A stretch of 64,000 bases of DNA from Nitrososphaerota archaeon (GCA_013288145.1 JABDCJ010000006.1:1-64000); one strand, 5' to 3'. Counted from the first letter of the stretch, positions 8,788 through 19,247 are shown. The notes: a model not told the origin generated them from the letters alone. Made by a program: numbers and translations.

Positions 8788-11695
8788 CTTTGGTTTTAAT
8801 TAGGGCACTGCTCGGCTGGGGAAGCATCTTCCGGAGGAACTGCGCGGTATAAGAATTATCAACCATCGCGACTTCTTCCGGTGTTCCTTCAGCCACAACT
8901 ATTCCGCCACGCTCGCCACCCTCCGGGCCGAGATCTATTATCCAGTCCGCAGTCTTGATCACGTCCAGATTGTGCTCAATCACAATCGCGCTGTTTCCCG
9001 CATCCGTGAGCCGCTGGAGCACGCTCAGCAGCTTTTTGATATCCTCAAAATGCAGCCCGGTCGTCGGTTCATCAAGCAGGTAAAGCGTTTTCCCGGTGGG
9101 CCTCTTTGAGAGCTCCGAGGCGAGCTTTATCCTCTGCGCCTCTCCACCGGAAAGTGTAGTCGCAGACTGTCCGAGTTCTACGTAGCCGAGACCTACATCA
9201 TTCAAGGTTTCGAGCTTTCTCCTGACTCGCGGGATGTTCTCAAAAAACTGGAGTGCTTCCTCGACTGTCATTTCAAGAACTTCGGAAATGTTCTTGCCCT
9301 TGTATCTGATTTCTAGTGTCTCACGGTTGTACCGTTTGCCCTTGCAAACTTCGCAGGGAACATAAACATCGGGCAGAAAGTGCATCTCGAGCTGGATAAT
9401 GCCGTCGCCTTCACATGCCTCGCACCTACCGCCCTTGACGTTAAAGCTGAAACGACCTGGTTTGTATCCACGTGAAATTGCGTCCGGCAGCTTCGTAAAA
9501 AGATCCCTGACATCAGTAAATAGACCCACGTAAGTTGCGGGATTCGATCTTGGAGTCCTTCCTATTGGCGACTGATCGATGATGATCGCCTTATCGATAT
9601 TTTCAGTTCCCAGAATCTTGTCGTGTAGTCCGGGCTTGTCGCGGGAGGAGTAAAGCAGCTGGGCTAGCGACCTGTAAAGAATGTCGTTTACAAGCGAACT
9701 CTTTCCGGAGCCGGATACTCCTGTAATGCAGACGAATATTCCAAGTGGGAAGGACACATCGATGTTGCGTAGATTGTTTTCCCTCGCGCCTTTTACTACA
9801 AGTGCGCGGGACGACTTGGTTCTTCTTCTTTCCGGGACTGGTATCGTGCGCACGCCGGAAAGATACTGCCCGGTTATAGATTCGGGATTGCGCGCGATTT
9901 CATCCGGAGTCCCTGTCGCGACGACATAACCTCCGTGCATCCCCGCACCGGGACCGAGATCAACTACAAAATCAGATTCGCGAATAGTCTCCTCGTCGTG
10001 CTCAACCACGAGCACAGTGTTTCCAATTTCCCGAAGAGCTTTGAGAGTTGCGATTAGTTTCCTATTGTCTCGCTGGTGAAGTCCTATCGAGGGCTCGTCC
10101 AAAATGTAGAGTACGCCCACCAAGCTTGAACCGATCTGTGTTGCGAGCTGGATGCGCTGCGCTTCCCCACCCGAAAGTGATGCTGCTGCGCGATCCAGCG
10201 TAATGTAATCAAGACCAACATTCATGAGGAATGTAAGGCGAGCTCTTATCTCCTTCAATATCTGGGCTGCGATGACAGTTTCCTTTTCCGAGAGTTCCAA
10301 GTTAGAGAAAAACTGGATCGCCTGCCTGACCGAGAGTCGTGATGCGTCGGAGATCGATTTTTCATTAACGGTTACGGCCAGTATCTCGGGTTTGAAGCGC
10401 TCGCCGTTGCACGACGGGCATTTTTGATTGCTCATGTAGCGAGAGTACCATTCTTTCATGTACTCGGAGTCAGTCTCCATGTACCTCCTCTCTAGCTGCG
10501 GTAGGATCCCCTCCCACCGGTCGTAGTTGTTCCAGTGGTGAAATCGCGTTTGTTTAGGGCGCTCAGCACCAGGATCGGAGCCGTAAAACAGAGTCGCCGT
10601 CTCTTCCTTCCGCAACTTGTTGACCGGCACGTTAACACGGAAACCGTACCGCCTTCCCATCGATTCTAGGTGCTGCATAGACCAGCTGTCGGTGCTGCCC
10701 ATGGTTACGATTGCTCCGTCGATAATTGATAGTGAGCGGTCGGGAATGACGAGATCTGGATCCATGTTCAGAAGATAACCCAGCCCGAGGCATTGCTTAC
10801 ACGCTCCGAAGGGACTGTTGAACGAAAACATTCTGGGAGATAGCTCTTCCAGAGAGAAACCGCACGTCGGACAAGCCATCGCTTCGCTGAGAACGACCTC
10901 CTTCGACTTGTCCTCGTTAACGTCGAAGACAATCGTGCCCTTGGAAAGACTAAGCGAAGTCTGGATCGAGTCCGCGAGCCTCTTTTCAATCCCGGGCTTG
11001 ACTACGATTCTATCGACGACTACCTCTATAGTGTGCTTTTTGTTTTTCTCCAGATCCAGCTTATCATCCGGATCGTCGAGCTCCCTAATCTTTCCATCGA
11101 CTCTGACGCGCGAATACCCTTGCTTGTTAAGGTTCTTGAAAATGTCTTTGTGCTCGCCCTTCTGCGCCTTGATCACCGGAGCAAGCACTTGGATCTTCGT
11201 CCCTTCTTTGAGCTTCATGATCTGATCGACCATCTGCTCGACCGTCTGCTTTGCGATCACCTTGTGACAGTTCGGACAGTGTGGTATACCGATTCTCGCG
11301 TACATTAGGCGAAGATAGTCGTGGATCTCCGTCACTGTCGCAACCGTAGACCGTGGATTCTTTGCAGCGGTTCTCTGCTCTATCGAAATCGCGGGCGAAA
11401 GTCCCTCGATGTAATCGACGTCTGGCTTCTCCATCTGCCCAAGAAACTGCCGTGCGTAGGCTGATAGGGACTCGATGTAACGGCGCTGACCCTCGGCGTA
11501 TATAGTGTCAAAAGCAAGCGAGGATTTTCCTGATCCGGATAGACCCGTCAGAACTACAAATTTGTCACGGGGAATGTCCAAGTTGATGTTCTTGAGGTTG
11601 TGCTGCCGAGCGCCTCGAATCACGATTTTATCCTTGGATCTCACGGGTGCAAAGCCGGAAGCGCCATGGATTTCATCGTGATTCTCAATTTCCAC
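8708..11695 (-). CDS. uvrA: UvrABC system protein A (damage-recognition ATPase)
   Basis: UvrA dimer scans DNA, loads UvrB and is released by ATP turnover. At 995 residues it has both ABC modules: Walker [10 protein letters not shown] (51-59), signature [12 protein letters not shown] with Walker [11 protein letters not shown], and in the second half [21 protein letters not shown] and [10 protein letters not shown]. Zinc sites are visible in [16 protein letters not shown] with [17 protein letters not shown], and C-E-A-C with C-E-V-C in the second half. An extension of about 20 residues precedes the conserved start. A TATA-like AATTAATTATC (11719-11730) lies about 26-28 nt upstream, supporting the ATG at 11693-11695. 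Forms an operon with uvrC; uvrB lies 2.3 kb upstream on the same strand. Confidence 0.98.
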   Translation of the reverse strand: MEIENHDEIHGASGFAPVRSKDKIVIRGARQHNLKNINLDIPRDKFVVLTGLSGSGKSSLAFDTIYAEGQRRYIESLSAYARQFLGQMEKPDVDYIEGLSPAISIEQRTAAKNPRSTVATVTEIHDYLRLMYARIGIPHCPNCHKVIAKQTVEQMVDQIMKLKEGTKIQVLAPVIKAQKGEHKDIFKNLNKQGYSRVRVDGKIRELDDPDDKLDLEKNKKHTIEVVVDRIVVKPGIEKRLADSIQTSLSLSKGTIVFDVNEDKSKEVVLSEAMACPTCGFSLEELSPRMFSFNSPFGACKQCLGLGYLLNMDPDLVIPDRSLSIIDGAIVTMGSTDSWSMQHLESMGRRYGFRVNVPVNKLRKEETATLFYGSDPGAERPKQTRFHHWNNYDRWEGILPQLERRYMETDSEYMKEWYSRYMSNQKCPSCNGERFKPEILAVTVNEKSISDASRLSVRQAIQFFSNLELSEKETVIAAQILKEIRARLTFLMNVGLDYITLDRAAASLSGGEAQRIQLATQIGSSLVGVLYILDEPSIGLHQRDNRKLIATLKALREIGNTVLVVEHDEETIRESDFVVDLGPGAGMHGGYVVATGTPDEIARNPESITGQYLSGVRTIPVPERRRTKSSRALVVKGARENNLRNIDVSFPLGIFVCITGVSGSGKSSLVNDILYRSLAQLLYSSRDKPGLHDKILGTENIDKAIIIDQSPIGRTPRSNPATYVGLFTDVRDLFTKLPDAISRGYKPGRFSFNVKGGRCEACEGDGIIQLEMHFLPDVYVPCEVCKGKRYNRETLEIRYKGKNISEVLEMTVEEALQFFENIPRVRRKLETLNDVGLGYVELGQSATTLSGGEAQRIKLASELSKRPTGKTLYLLDEPTTGLHFEDIKKLLSVLQRLTDAGNSAIVIEHNLDVIKTADWIIDLGPEGGERGGIVVAEGTPEEVAMVDNSYTAQFLRKMLPQPSSALIKTKDEVEGQERNNLVETITTTASDLHTTG

Positions 11696-11819
11696 TGGAA
11701 AAAATTCACCACTTCAACGATAATTAATTGCAGAAAAGCTTTCTAAAGCCAGAGACGGAGCTCCCGCATTGCAATTAACTCTTTTGCTTTAGAGAAATGA
11801 GCGCAGAGATGAGTATAGA

Positions 11820-12032
11820 ATGGTCTGCCAAGAGATACCTGTTTTTCTGAGTAAAATCGTAGAATACGATCCTTTTTCTCGGCAGGTTACGGATGATTGC
11901 GAAAAATACAAATCGCTCTCTGACTTTGCGGAGTCCACGGGTCCGTTCGATGTCTGGCTGAAAGATTCCGCAAAGTCAATAACCGGAATAGATCTTGGGT
12001 TGCCTAGAAATGATCGGTTCCCGAAACGCTAA
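11820..12032 (+). CDS. Hypothetical small protein
   Basis: 70 residues, acidic and basic residues in a natural mix (KIVEYDPFSRQ, DDCEKYKSLSDFAES, GPFDVWLKDSAKS). No domain recognised. Two ATGs at 11797 and 11809 belong to another frame that stops after 17 residues; if that were the true start, a frameshift near the T-run at 11841-11846 would join it to this frame. Upstream of the DyP gene on the same strand. Moderate support only. Confidence 0.4.
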   Translation: MVCQEIPVFLSKIVEYDPFSRQVTDDCEKYKSLSDFAESTGPFDVWLKDSAKSITGIDLGLPRNDRFPKR

Positions 12033-12100
12033 TGTCTTTTGGATTTTAGAGAAACTCTTTCAAAACCACATATGGGAAAGGACTTGGGTGTCTAGTCAAT

Positions 12101-13009
12101 ATGATGATCCTGCCACAATTCGGAATCTTCGCACAGGGAACGCATGCGCACTATTTTCTGGAATTCGACATTCGCGCGGGAGTGTCTCCGGATACTATGG
12201 TAAAGTCTATCCGGCGTTTACGAGGTCCAGATGTTTCGGCCGGCGGTGTAAATTTTGTAATAGCCTTTGGACCAAGGGTATGGCGCGAAATATCAAACGG
12301 CCCAATGCCGGAATCGCTGGGGGATTTCGAGGAAATCAATGGCAAGGATGGATGCAAAGCACCTGCCACGCAGCACGATGCTTGGGTGTGGATAAGCGGC
12401 AGCTCTCCTGATGTCGTGTGGGATCACGCTCGGGCGTCCGTTCTAGCGGCCTCAGACGTTTCAGAAGTGAAAGCGGAGCTTCCCGGATTTACGTATCGCG
12501 ACAGCAGGGACGAAACAGGCTTTATTGATGGAACCGCCAATCCCGATCTACTTCATGCGCCCGATGTCGCCCTGATTCCTCAGGGTCAGCCGGGAGAAGG
12601 AGGTAGTCATGTCCTCGCGATGCGCTGGGTACACGATCTTGATTCATTCAACAAACTTACCATCAAGGACCAACAGGACGTAATAGGCAGAACGAAACCC
12701 GACAGCATCGAACTTTCAGACGAAGTAAAGCCGAAAACGGCGCACATCGCTCGGGTCTCGGTTGAAGTTTTCGGTTCTGAGATTGAAATCTTCCGCCGCA
12801 GTGTACCTTATGGTATAACGAAAGAATATGGGTTGAACTTTATCGCATTTAGTGCAGATCCTTCGCGGTATCGCCGGATGCTTGAACGAATGTTCGGGCT
12901 CAGCGGTGATGGATTGAGCGACCGACTGCTCGACTATTCAAGGCCGGTAAGCGGAGCGTACTACTTTGCGCCATCCCTCAACGTACTGAATGAACTTTCG
13001 CAATCCTGA
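12101..13009 (+). CDS. DyP-type haem peroxidase
   Basis: Dye-decolorising peroxidases use H2O2 to oxidise bulky substrates. The signature GFIDGTANP (GxxDG with the catalytic Asp, about residue 143) is present, as are the proximal haem-ligand histidine in KTAHIARV (about 213) and the distal arginine in IFRRSVPYG (about 229-237). At 302 residues it is a compact class P/B-like form. No Tat or Sec signal, so it is cytosolic or encapsulated. It is convergent with a ferritin-like/VIT1 gene, a natural partner in iron and peroxide control, and sits between uvrA and uvrB. ATG at 12101 (12104 possible); CATATGG (12069-12075) could be the TATA element. Confidence 0.93.
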   Translation: MMILPQFGIFAQGTHAHYFLEFDIRAGVSPDTMVKSIRRLRGPDVSAGGVNFVIAFGPRVWREISNGPMPESLGDFEEINGKDGCKAPATQHDAWVWISGSSPDVVWDHARASVLAASDVSEVKAELPGFTYRDSRDETGFIDGTANPDLLHAPDVALIPQGQPGEGGSHVLAMRWVHDLDSFNKLTIKDQQDVIGRTKPDSIELSDEVKPKTAHIARVSVEVFGSEIEIFRRSVPYGITKEYGLNFIAFSADPSRYRRMLERMFGLSGDGLSDRLLDYSRPVSGAYYFAPSLNVLNELSQS

Positions 13010-13053
13010 TTTTTTTAGGCGTTAAGCTATCCCACTATCCGAGCTTGTTTGCA

Positions 13054-13953
13054 CTAGCCTATTGTGATTCCAAAAACCGATCTTATGAGCAATCCGAAAA
13101 GGAACAGCGCGGCGCTTGCTCCGAGCATGATCCCGGCGAGCTCGCCAAAGTCCCGGAGAAAATGGCTCTGCGAAACGACAGAGTTGTAATAGCTAACAAA
13201 CGCGATTATGAATATCGCAAGGATGATCGAAACGCCGATTGCAATTTCCTGGCTTGACGTGAAGAAATATGGGGCAGCTAGGACGATCGCGTTGATAAAG
13301 TACGAGACGCCGGTGAAGACTGCCGAAATTGCGGCCGACCCCTGAAATCCCTGTTTTGCTTGCGCATACGCAGCTGAAGCCATCGCGATTGAAGCAGCTG
13401 CACCCGCGACGATTCCCGCAAGGCCCGTTATCTCGGTCGAGTGGTAGATTCCGAGCGAACCCGCATGGATGCCAGAAATCTCGACAATAGCATCCGCAAG
13501 CCCGAGGATGATGAACGAGATATACTTTAGATAACGTCCCTGCATCTGCTCCATGAACGTGTTTTCATGCTCTTCCTCGTCCCTCACCATTTCGTCAAAC
13601 TGGCGCTGGTCAGCTTCTGGAATAGAATCCTTTACACTGCGGTACTTCTTGATGACCGAGGTCTCATGCTTTTCCAGGTACTTGATCGCAAAAGAGTAGC
13701 CGAAGATCAGTCGGAGAAAGAGAGTGAGGTAAATTGTGGTTGAACTCGGAGCGACCTTCGAGTTAGGCGGCATGTATTTCTTCCAGAACTGATAATGCCT
13801 GTATTCCGTCGCAGAAAGAGTAGTCAGAATCTCTTTCATCTTTGGATCTTTCGTTCTGGAGCTCTCCGAAAGTCGCTTGTAGACGAGATAATCCGTGTAC
13901 TCGTCACCTGTACTTTCCCGCGCGACCTGGGAGAGGGTTGTTGTGGCTGCCAT
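13054..13953 (-). CDS. Ferritin-like domain fused to VIT1/CCC1 iron transporter (MbfA type)
   Basis: A 299-residue fusion. Residues 14-125 form a rubrerythrin-like four-helix bundle with di-iron ligands in GDEYTDY, ATEYRHYQFW and DEEEHENTF (ExxH). Residues 135-299 form the VIT1 family five-TM transporter (LGLADAIVEISGIHAG, AAASIAMASAAYAQAKQG, then three more helices). Such proteins move Fe2+ or Mn2+ across the membrane and sense or oxidise iron with the soluble domain. Known members export iron under peroxide stress. Convergent with the DyP gene with only 44 nt between the stops, next to uvrB on the same strand. Confidence 0.9.
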   Translation of the reverse strand: MAATTTLSQVARESTGDEYTDYLVYKRLSESSRTKDPKMKEILTTLSATEYRHYQFWKKYMPPNSKVAPSSTTIYLTLFLRLIFGYSFAIKYLEKHETSVIKKYRSVKDSIPEADQRQFDEMVRDEEEHENTFMEQMQGRYLKYISFIILGLADAIVEISGIHAGSLGIYHSTEITGLAGIVAGAAASIAMASAAYAQAKQGFQGSAAISAVFTGVSYFINAIVLAAPYFFTSSQEIAIGVSIILAIFIIAFVSYYNSVVSQSHFLRDFGELAGIMLGASAALFLFGLLIRSVFGITIG

Positions 13954-14028
13954 TTTCGAGCGAGAAGTTTTCTTAGCTCAGAGGCATGCTTATCTGTTTT
14001 TTCTTTCCATTCTCAATAGTCATTCATA

Positions 14029-16038
14029 TCAGCGAGATTTATCTTTGGCCTTCAGAAGCGATCTGATCCTGTCACGGATCTTCGCGGCGACTTCGAACTC
14101 CAAGTTATTGGCCGCGATCTTCATCTGCTCTTCCAGTTCCGAAATAAGTTTCGGAAATTCGGGCGAATCCATTTTCATTTGTGATTTAGAGATCTCCTCT
14201 TCAATCTGTTCAGTCTCGGCGAAGAGTGCGCGTATTTCCTTTCGGACAGTCTCAGGCGTGATGTTATTCTCCTTGTTGTACTGCGCTTGAATTGCCCGGC
14301 GCCTATTTGTCTCGTCGATTGCGCGCTTCATTGAATCCGTTACCTGATCTCCGTACATTATCACCTGACCCGCAGCGTTCCTCGCGGCCCGTCCGATAGT
14401 CTGAATCAGCGCAACGTCGGAGCGCAGGTATCCTTCTTTATCTGCGTCCAGTATTGCGACGAGGCTGACCTCGGGTAAGTCCAATCCCTCTCTAAGCAGA
14501 TTGATGCCTACGAGAACGTCGTATTCACCCAGCCTGAGATCCCTAAGAAGCTCGATCCGTTTTAGAGTTTCAACCTCTGAATGGATGTAACGCACTTTGA
14601 TTTTCAAGTCTTCAAGGTACTCTGAAAGATCTTCGGCCATCCTTTTTGTAAGAGTTGTAACGAGCACGCGTTCGTTTCTTTCAACGCGCTTTCTGATTTC
14701 TCCGATTAGATCGTCGATCTGAGTTTTAGCCGGTCGTACGAGGATTTCCGGATCGACCAGGCCGGTCGGCCTAATGATCTGTTGAATGACTTGATCCGCT
14801 TTCGACATCTCGTACTGTGCCGGGGTAGCGGACGTATAGATCACCTGATTCATTTTTAGGGCAAACTCGGAGAAAAACAGCGGACGGTTGTCGAAGGCAG
14901 AAGGTAGCCTGAATCCATAACTGACCAAGTTTTCTTTTCTCGAGCGATCGCCTTCGTACATCGCTTTTATCTGCGGGACTGCCATGTGGCTCTCGTCAAT
15001 AAACGTGACATAGTCTTTCGGAAAATAGTCGAGCAGGCAGTAAGGAGTGTCGCCGGGCTGTCTTCCAGTAAAGTAAAGCGAGTAGTTCTCGACGCCAGTG
15101 CAATAGCCGGTTTCGCGAAGCATCTCCATATCGAATTTCGTCCTCTGCTCAAGTCTCTGCGCCTCGACAAGTTTGCCCTGGCTTCTTAGCTCTGCAAGCC
15201 GGGTGTCGAGCTCAAACTCTATTTCTTTTATCGTTCCATCGAGGCGGTCTCCCACAACCGTGTACTCTGTTGCCGGGTAAATGATCGCTTCATTTCTCTT
15301 CCTGATCGCCTTACCTGTCAGCCCATCTACCTCAGTTATTTTTTCCACTTCGTCGCCGAAGAAATCGATCTTCATTACGTTCTCGCTGGCGGTTGCGATC
15401 TCTAGGGTGTCGCCCTTCACTCGGAATTTACCGCGAGAAAGCTGAAAATCGTTTCGCTGATACCTGATTGCGACGAGCTTTCTCAGGAGCACGTCCCGGT
15501 CAATTGCCTGTCCAGGAAAGATGCCAACCACGTTGTCACGAAAATCATCCGGGGCACCGAGACCGTAAATGCAGCTTACACTTGCAACGACTATCACATC
15601 CCGTCGCGAGACCAGTGCTTGCATTGCTCGCTGTCTTAATGTTTGAAGGTCTTCATTGACGGAGGTGTCTTTCTCGATGTAGAGGTCCTGCTGTGGCACG
15701 TATGCTTCGGGCTGATAATAGTCGTAGTAGCTCACAAAATACTCCACTGCGTTCGTGGGAAAAAATGCCCTAAACTCGCTTGTCAGCTGGGCGGCCAGGG
15801 TTTTGTTTGGAGATATTACCAGAGCCGGCCGCTGCAGGTTTTGAATGACGTGAGCCATAGTAAGGGTCTTTCCGGTACCTGTAGCACCGAGCAAGACTTG
15901 ATGCTTCATTCCGCGGCGAATGCCTTCAGTGAGCTTTGCAATCGCATTGGGCTGATCGCCCTTTGGTGTGTATTCGTGGGTGATTTCGAAACCGCGAGAT
16001 CGTCCAGGTTCTGAATCAGACTTGAGAGTTGTCGTCAA
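14029..16038 (-). CDS. uvrB: UvrABC system protein B (helicase-like lesion verification)
   Basis: UvrB receives the lesion from UvrA and recruits UvrC. Walker A GATGTGKT (51-58), beta-hairpin YYDYYQPEAYVP, Walker B region IDESHMAVP, motif III TSATPAQYE, helicase C-terminal domain with GLDLPEVSLVAILDADKEG and QTIGRAARN, and a C-terminal UVR motif (about 632-666, ELEEQMKIAANNLEFEVAA). Length 669 is usual. TTG start. All three uvr genes are complete within 9.3 kb, so the organism has the full bacterial nucleotide-excision pathway. Followed 12 nt downstream of an SRPBCC gene of the same strand, suggesting co-transcription. Confidence 0.98.
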   Translation of the reverse strand: MTTTLKSDSEPGRSRGFEITHEYTPKGDQPNAIAKLTEGIRRGMKHQVLLGATGTGKTLTMAHVIQNLQRPALVISPNKTLAAQLTSEFRAFFPTNAVEYFVSYYDYYQPEAYVPQQDLYIEKDTSVNEDLQTLRQRAMQALVSRRDVIVVASVSCIYGLGAPDDFRDNVVGIFPGQAIDRDVLLRKLVAIRYQRNDFQLSRGKFRVKGDTLEIATASENVMKIDFFGDEVEKITEVDGLTGKAIRKRNEAIIYPATEYTVVGDRLDGTIKEIEFELDTRLAELRSQGKLVEAQRLEQRTKFDMEMLRETGYCTGVENYSLYFTGRQPGDTPYCLLDYFPKDYVTFIDESHMAVPQIKAMYEGDRSRKENLVSYGFRLPSAFDNRPLFFSEFALKMNQVIYTSATPAQYEMSKADQVIQQIIRPTGLVDPEILVRPAKTQIDDLIGEIRKRVERNERVLVTTLTKRMAEDLSEYLEDLKIKVRYIHSEVETLKRIELLRDLRLGEYDVLVGINLLREGLDLPEVSLVAILDADKEGYLRSDVALIQTIGRAARNAAGQVIMYGDQVTDSMKRAIDETNRRRAIQAQYNKENNITPETVRKEIRALFAETEQIEEEISKSQMKMDSPEFPKLISELEEQMKIAANNLEFEVAAKIRDRIRSLLKAKDKSR

Positions 16039-16050
16039 GAACTTAACCGC

Positions 16051-16509
16051 CTAATTCTTTTTGGTGATCTGTTCTCGGCGTTGGATGGGTCCGCCTTCTG
16101 AGGCGTCCTTGATTCTCGAAAGAGCTTCTCGCGTTCCCTTACGAACGTGTCCTATTATGAACGGAGTCAACAGCCAATAGATTCCTGTAAATCGAATATT
16201 CCAATCGACTGTGAGTTTTTGTTGGTTGCCATTCAGAGGATCAACTTTCAGGTACTTGATTCCTTCTGTGATCCCCTTGATGTACTGGGTTTCAATTTCA
16301 CTCTGAGGTTTTAAGATCACTTTTTGTAAAATTGGATGATTTCCAAAATTCTGGTAAATCTCTCTGTTGATTACATTGCCATCTTTTGAAATGTTTCTAA
16401 CTTTTCTCGTGCCCCACCAGTATTCCGCTTCGTCGTCAACGTCGGATATGACCTCCCATAAACGGTCAAGTGATGAATTAATCTCAATAGTTTCAACAAT
16501 TTTCGGCAA
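16051..16509 (-). CDS. SRPBCC (START/Bet v1-like) ligand-binding protein
   Basis: 152 residues with the pattern of polyketide-cyclase/START-like proteins: ETIEINSSLDRLWEVISDVDDEAEYW at the start, a beta-sheet middle (NVINREIYQNFG, QKLTVDWNIRFTGIYW) and a C-terminal helix (VRKGTREALSRIKDASEG). They bind hydrophobic ligands. TTG 16507-16509 start. Same strand as uvrB and 12 nt upstream of it. Function beyond the fold is unknown. Confidence 0.8.
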   Translation of the reverse strand: MPKIVETIEINSSLDRLWEVISDVDDEAEYWWGTRKVRNISKDGNVINREIYQNFGNHPILQKVILKPQSEIETQYIKGITEGIKYLKVDPLNGNQQKLTVDWNIRFTGIYWLLTPFIIGHVRKGTREALSRIKDASEGGPIQRREQITKKN

Positions 16510-16638
16510 TATTCTATCCCCCTCTTTTCCCTTTCAGTTTCGTTCTTCCATCAAAAAAAAATCTTTGCTTTGTGAAAGTGATTGCTACGAGTAATGATTA
16601 ACAACTTAAGTTAGTCTCAAATCGAATCTGATTTCGCT

Positions 16639-17106
16639 TTGAGCAAAGGGAAACAGTACGAGAATCCAATACCCACTGTAGATATCGTGGTCAGGAAGGG
16701 TAATCTGATACTGTTAGAGCAGAGAGGGCGTGAACCTTTCGAGGGGATGCGGTGCTTACCCGGCGGTCATGTCGATAACGGTGAAACTGTCGAGAGTGCT
16801 GCGCTGAGGGAGCTCAAGGAGGAAACTGGAGTCGATGCAAAGCTCGTGGGATTACTGGGGGTCTTTAGCGATCCAAATCGAGATCCGCGCGGGCACAGGA
16901 TTAGTACCGTCTTTATAGCAGACTGGATACACGGAGATCCTGTCGGTGCTGATGATGCAAAAAGCGCGGAATGGATTAGCGAGTCTGAACTTAGAAATCC
17001 AAACTTTGGAATTGCCTTCGATCACGGTCTAGTCCTTCAGGATTATTTCAGGTGGAAAGATTCTCCGACGGAAACATACTGGTCTTCCAAAGAATCTAGA
17101 CGCTAG
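16639..17106 (+). CDS. Nudix hydrolase
   Basis: 155 residues. The Nudix box is intact: G-H-V-D-N-G-E-T then REL-KEETGV at about residues 44-66 (Gx5Ex7REUxEExGU), preceded by the strand RCLPGGHV. These enzymes hydrolyse nucleoside diphosphates linked to another moiety with Mg2+. The body suggests an ADP-ribose/NTP pyrophosphatase type with a 'DPNRDPRGHRISTVFIADW' segment of the ADPRase-like class, where a phosphate-binding loop is expected. TTG start. It overlaps the end of the next, convergent regulator gene by 4 nt. Confidence 0.93.
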   Translation: MSKGKQYENPIPTVDIVVRKGNLILLEQRGREPFEGMRCLPGGHVDNGETVESAALRELKEETGVDAKLVGLLGVFSDPNRDPRGHRISTVFIADWIHGDPVGADDAKSAEWISESELRNPNFGIAFDHGLVLQDYFRWKDSPTETYWSSKESRR

Positions 17107-17918
17107 ACCTTCTCGGCGCTTTCCCACATCTCCTCGATCGAGTTGCGCGTGGATCGGGCAAAGGATGCGTTCCTCACCCAGATAGCGATCGCGTGATTGA
17201 TTTCCTCGGACAGCGGATCCGGCACTCCAATTAGGACGTCGTCGCGGTCGGTGACCATCATGTCGAAAATTACATTGTCTGACTTGCGAATCTGGGCATT
17301 TGCGGACCTTGCCTGGTCAAGATCGTCTTTGGAGATTCTCACGTTCGTCGGAGCAACGATTCTGATTCGCCTCTTTGGAGGTTGGCTCTTGGAAAACTCG
17401 AGCAATATTGGGATAAAAAATTCCTTGGCTTCAACCGCTCTCTTTGCGATGAGGATCACATCTTTGGAATCTTCTAGAAGTTCTGCGAACTTGTTAGCTA
17501 TGGTGTTGAACCCCTTTAACACAGAAATCTCGGAATTTGAAGAGTCCGTTCCCTCTGACGAATTAGTTCGCAACTGCGGCAGGAGATCGGTAAGACGGCT
17601 TTCTGCATCCGCGCGCCTTTTTTGATCCTCCGAGAACTGGATCTCAAACTGCCTTGTCCGTCCCTTGAGTGCTTGTTTCGGTGGAATTGCGAGAAAGCTT
17701 TCATCTTTCTTCAAGGCAAACCCCTTGGACATCAAGCTCTCAAGCGTGTCATAGACTCGTGGCAGGGGGATCGTTGCGCTGGAGGAAAGCTGCTTTGTGC
17801 TCTGGCCGCCGAGCCTGAGAAGGGAGATGTAAGCACGAGCTTCATAACTTGAGAGCTTGAAGTACTCCTTCAGCGAGCTCTCTATCTCTTGAAGCGACGG
17901 TGACGTTTCTTTGGTCAA
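17103..17918 (-). CDS. TrmB-like transcriptional regulator
   Basis: 271 residues. The N-terminal winged helix of the TrmB type (EYFKLSSYEARAYISLLRLG, then STKQLSSSATIPLPRVYDTLESLMSKGF, about 15-70) is followed by a coiled-coil linker (about 85-115) and a regulatory domain with a phospholipase-D-like/sugar-binding-type fold (KDVILIAKRAVEAKEFF, RIRIVAPTNV, about 155-250). TrmB family regulators respond to sugars and control sugar transport and metabolism in archaea. TTG 17916-17918. It follows the M16 pair (9 nt after the stop at 17928) on the same strand, but a role in the sugar-acid island beginning at 22.4 kb is possible (inference). Confidence 0.85.
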   Translation of the reverse strand: MTKETSPSLQEIESSLKEYFKLSSYEARAYISLLRLGGQSTKQLSSSATIPLPRVYDTLESLMSKGFALKKDESFLAIPPKQALKGRTRQFEIQFSEDQKRRADAESRLTDLLPQLRTNSSEGTDSSNSEISVLKGFNTIANKFAELLEDSKDVILIAKRAVEAKEFFIPILLEFSKSQPPKRRIRIVAPTNVRISKDDLDQARSANAQIRKSDNVIFDMMVTDRDDVLIGVPDPLSEEINHAIAIWVRNASFARSTRNSIEEMWESAEKV

Positions 17919-17927
17919 GTATTGTCA

Positions 17928-19247
17928 TCAAACGGCAGCTTTGGCCGGAAGAAGAGATTCAAGCGCCCTGTCATCGATAGGTCCTGCAGCGACTATTGAT
18001 AGCTGATCGAGTTTCACGTACTTCTGGAACAAGCTCAGGATCTCCTCGCTCGAAACGCGATCGAGTATTGCAGGGTATCTCTCGAGGTAGTCCAATCCAA
18101 GATTATTGTACTCAATGTCGTGGAGAATTGCAACTCTTTCAACCGATGTGTCAAGAGAAATGGAGAGCGATCCGAGGGAGTTTCTCTTCGCGGTTTCTAG
18201 CTCCTTTTGCGGGATCGGCTCGGTTGTAATCCTCGCCACTTCCTGAAAGATTCCTTCGGCGGCCCTTCCGAGGTTGGTTGGATTTACTCCCGCGAAAACA
18301 CCGAACAATCCGGAAAAGAGCTTGGATTGTAGTGCACTGAAACTATAGTAGGCGAGACCACGCTCCTCGCGGACATTTTTTCCCAAACGGCCGTACAGTC
18401 CCAGCCTGCCCAGAACCAAGTTTCCCAAATTCAGAGGATAGTAACCTCGAGATGATCGCGGAACCGCCTTTAGTCCCATCGCCAGGTCGACCTGCGTCTT
18501 GTGCTTCATCTGAACAGCCGATGCTTTATCCGGAGCATTTTCCTTGCTCTCCCTGTACGAAAATTTAGCCCCAGTTCCTTTCTTCCAGCTTGAGAATATC
18601 TTGTCAATCTTTGCCCTAACTAGATCAAACTCGTATCCGCCGGTCATCGCTATTACCAGCCTATCTGGATGGTAATTTTCATCGTGGAATCGGGAAAGAT
18701 CGTTCTTTTCTAACTTGGCAAGCTCATCCTGTCGACCCAGAGGATCTCTTCCGTACACTTCGTCTCTCCCAAATACAAGCTCTACAAGGCGCCGGTACGC
18801 AGCAGATCTTGTGTCATCCTCTTCGGCCTTGATTTCAGCGATAATCTCGTTTCTAGCCTGAATTATCTCGCTTTCCGGGAAAGAGGGGTGCATCAGGCAG
18901 TCACCAATGATCTCGAGCACGTCCTCGAGCACTCCATAGTAGCATCTAGACGAAAAATAGACCGACTCGTCGCGATTCTCAAAACTCAGCGTTGCCCCGG
19001 ATTCCTCAATTTTTTGCGATATCTGGGATGCAGAGAGGGACTTTGTTCCTCTCATGAGGAGCCTTGAAGCTAGTTCGGCTGCCCCAAATGATCCCGGACG
19101 GTCGCACATGGCGCCGGCTTTGATGCTGCCGGATATCGCAACGGTCTCGTTTTCTCGTACTTCGTTGCTCAACAGAGCTATACCATTTTCAAACAGTTCC
19201 CGCTTCAGTTCCACGCGGCCAAGAGTATTTCGCGTTTCTTCAGACAA
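17928..19247 (-). CDS. M16 peptidase-family protein without HxxEH (substrate-binding partner)
   Basis: 439 residues with the two-domain M16B fold, including EESGATLSFENRDESVYFSSRC, and in the C-terminal half the R/Y motif phrase REERGLAYYSFSA that binds substrate. The zinc-binding HxxEH of the first domain is absent: the equivalent position reads FGAAELASRLLMRG. It therefore cannot hydrolyse alone and should pair with the active subunit encoded immediately upstream, as in known bacterial and mitochondrial-type heterodimers. TTG start overlaps the previous gene end by 8 nt, indicating translational coupling. Confidence 0.9.
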   Translation of the reverse strand: MSEETRNTLGRVELKRELFENGIALLSNEVRENETVAISGSIKAGAMCDRPGSFGAAELASRLLMRGTKSLSASQISQKIEESGATLSFENRDESVYFSSRCYYGVLEDVLEIIGDCLMHPSFPESEIIQARNEIIAEIKAEEDDTRSAAYRRLVELVFGRDEVYGRDPLGRQDELAKLEKNDLSRFHDENYHPDRLVIAMTGGYEFDLVRAKIDKIFSSWKKGTGAKFSYRESKENAPDKASAVQMKHKTQVDLAMGLKAVPRSSRGYYPLNLGNLVLGRLGLYGRLGKNVREERGLAYYSFSALQSKLFSGLFGVFAGVNPTNLGRAAEGIFQEVARITTEPIPQKELETAKRNSLGSLSISLDTSVERVAILHDIEYNNLGLDYLERYPAILDRVSSEEILSLFQKYVKLDQLSIVAAGPIDDRALESLLPAKAAV

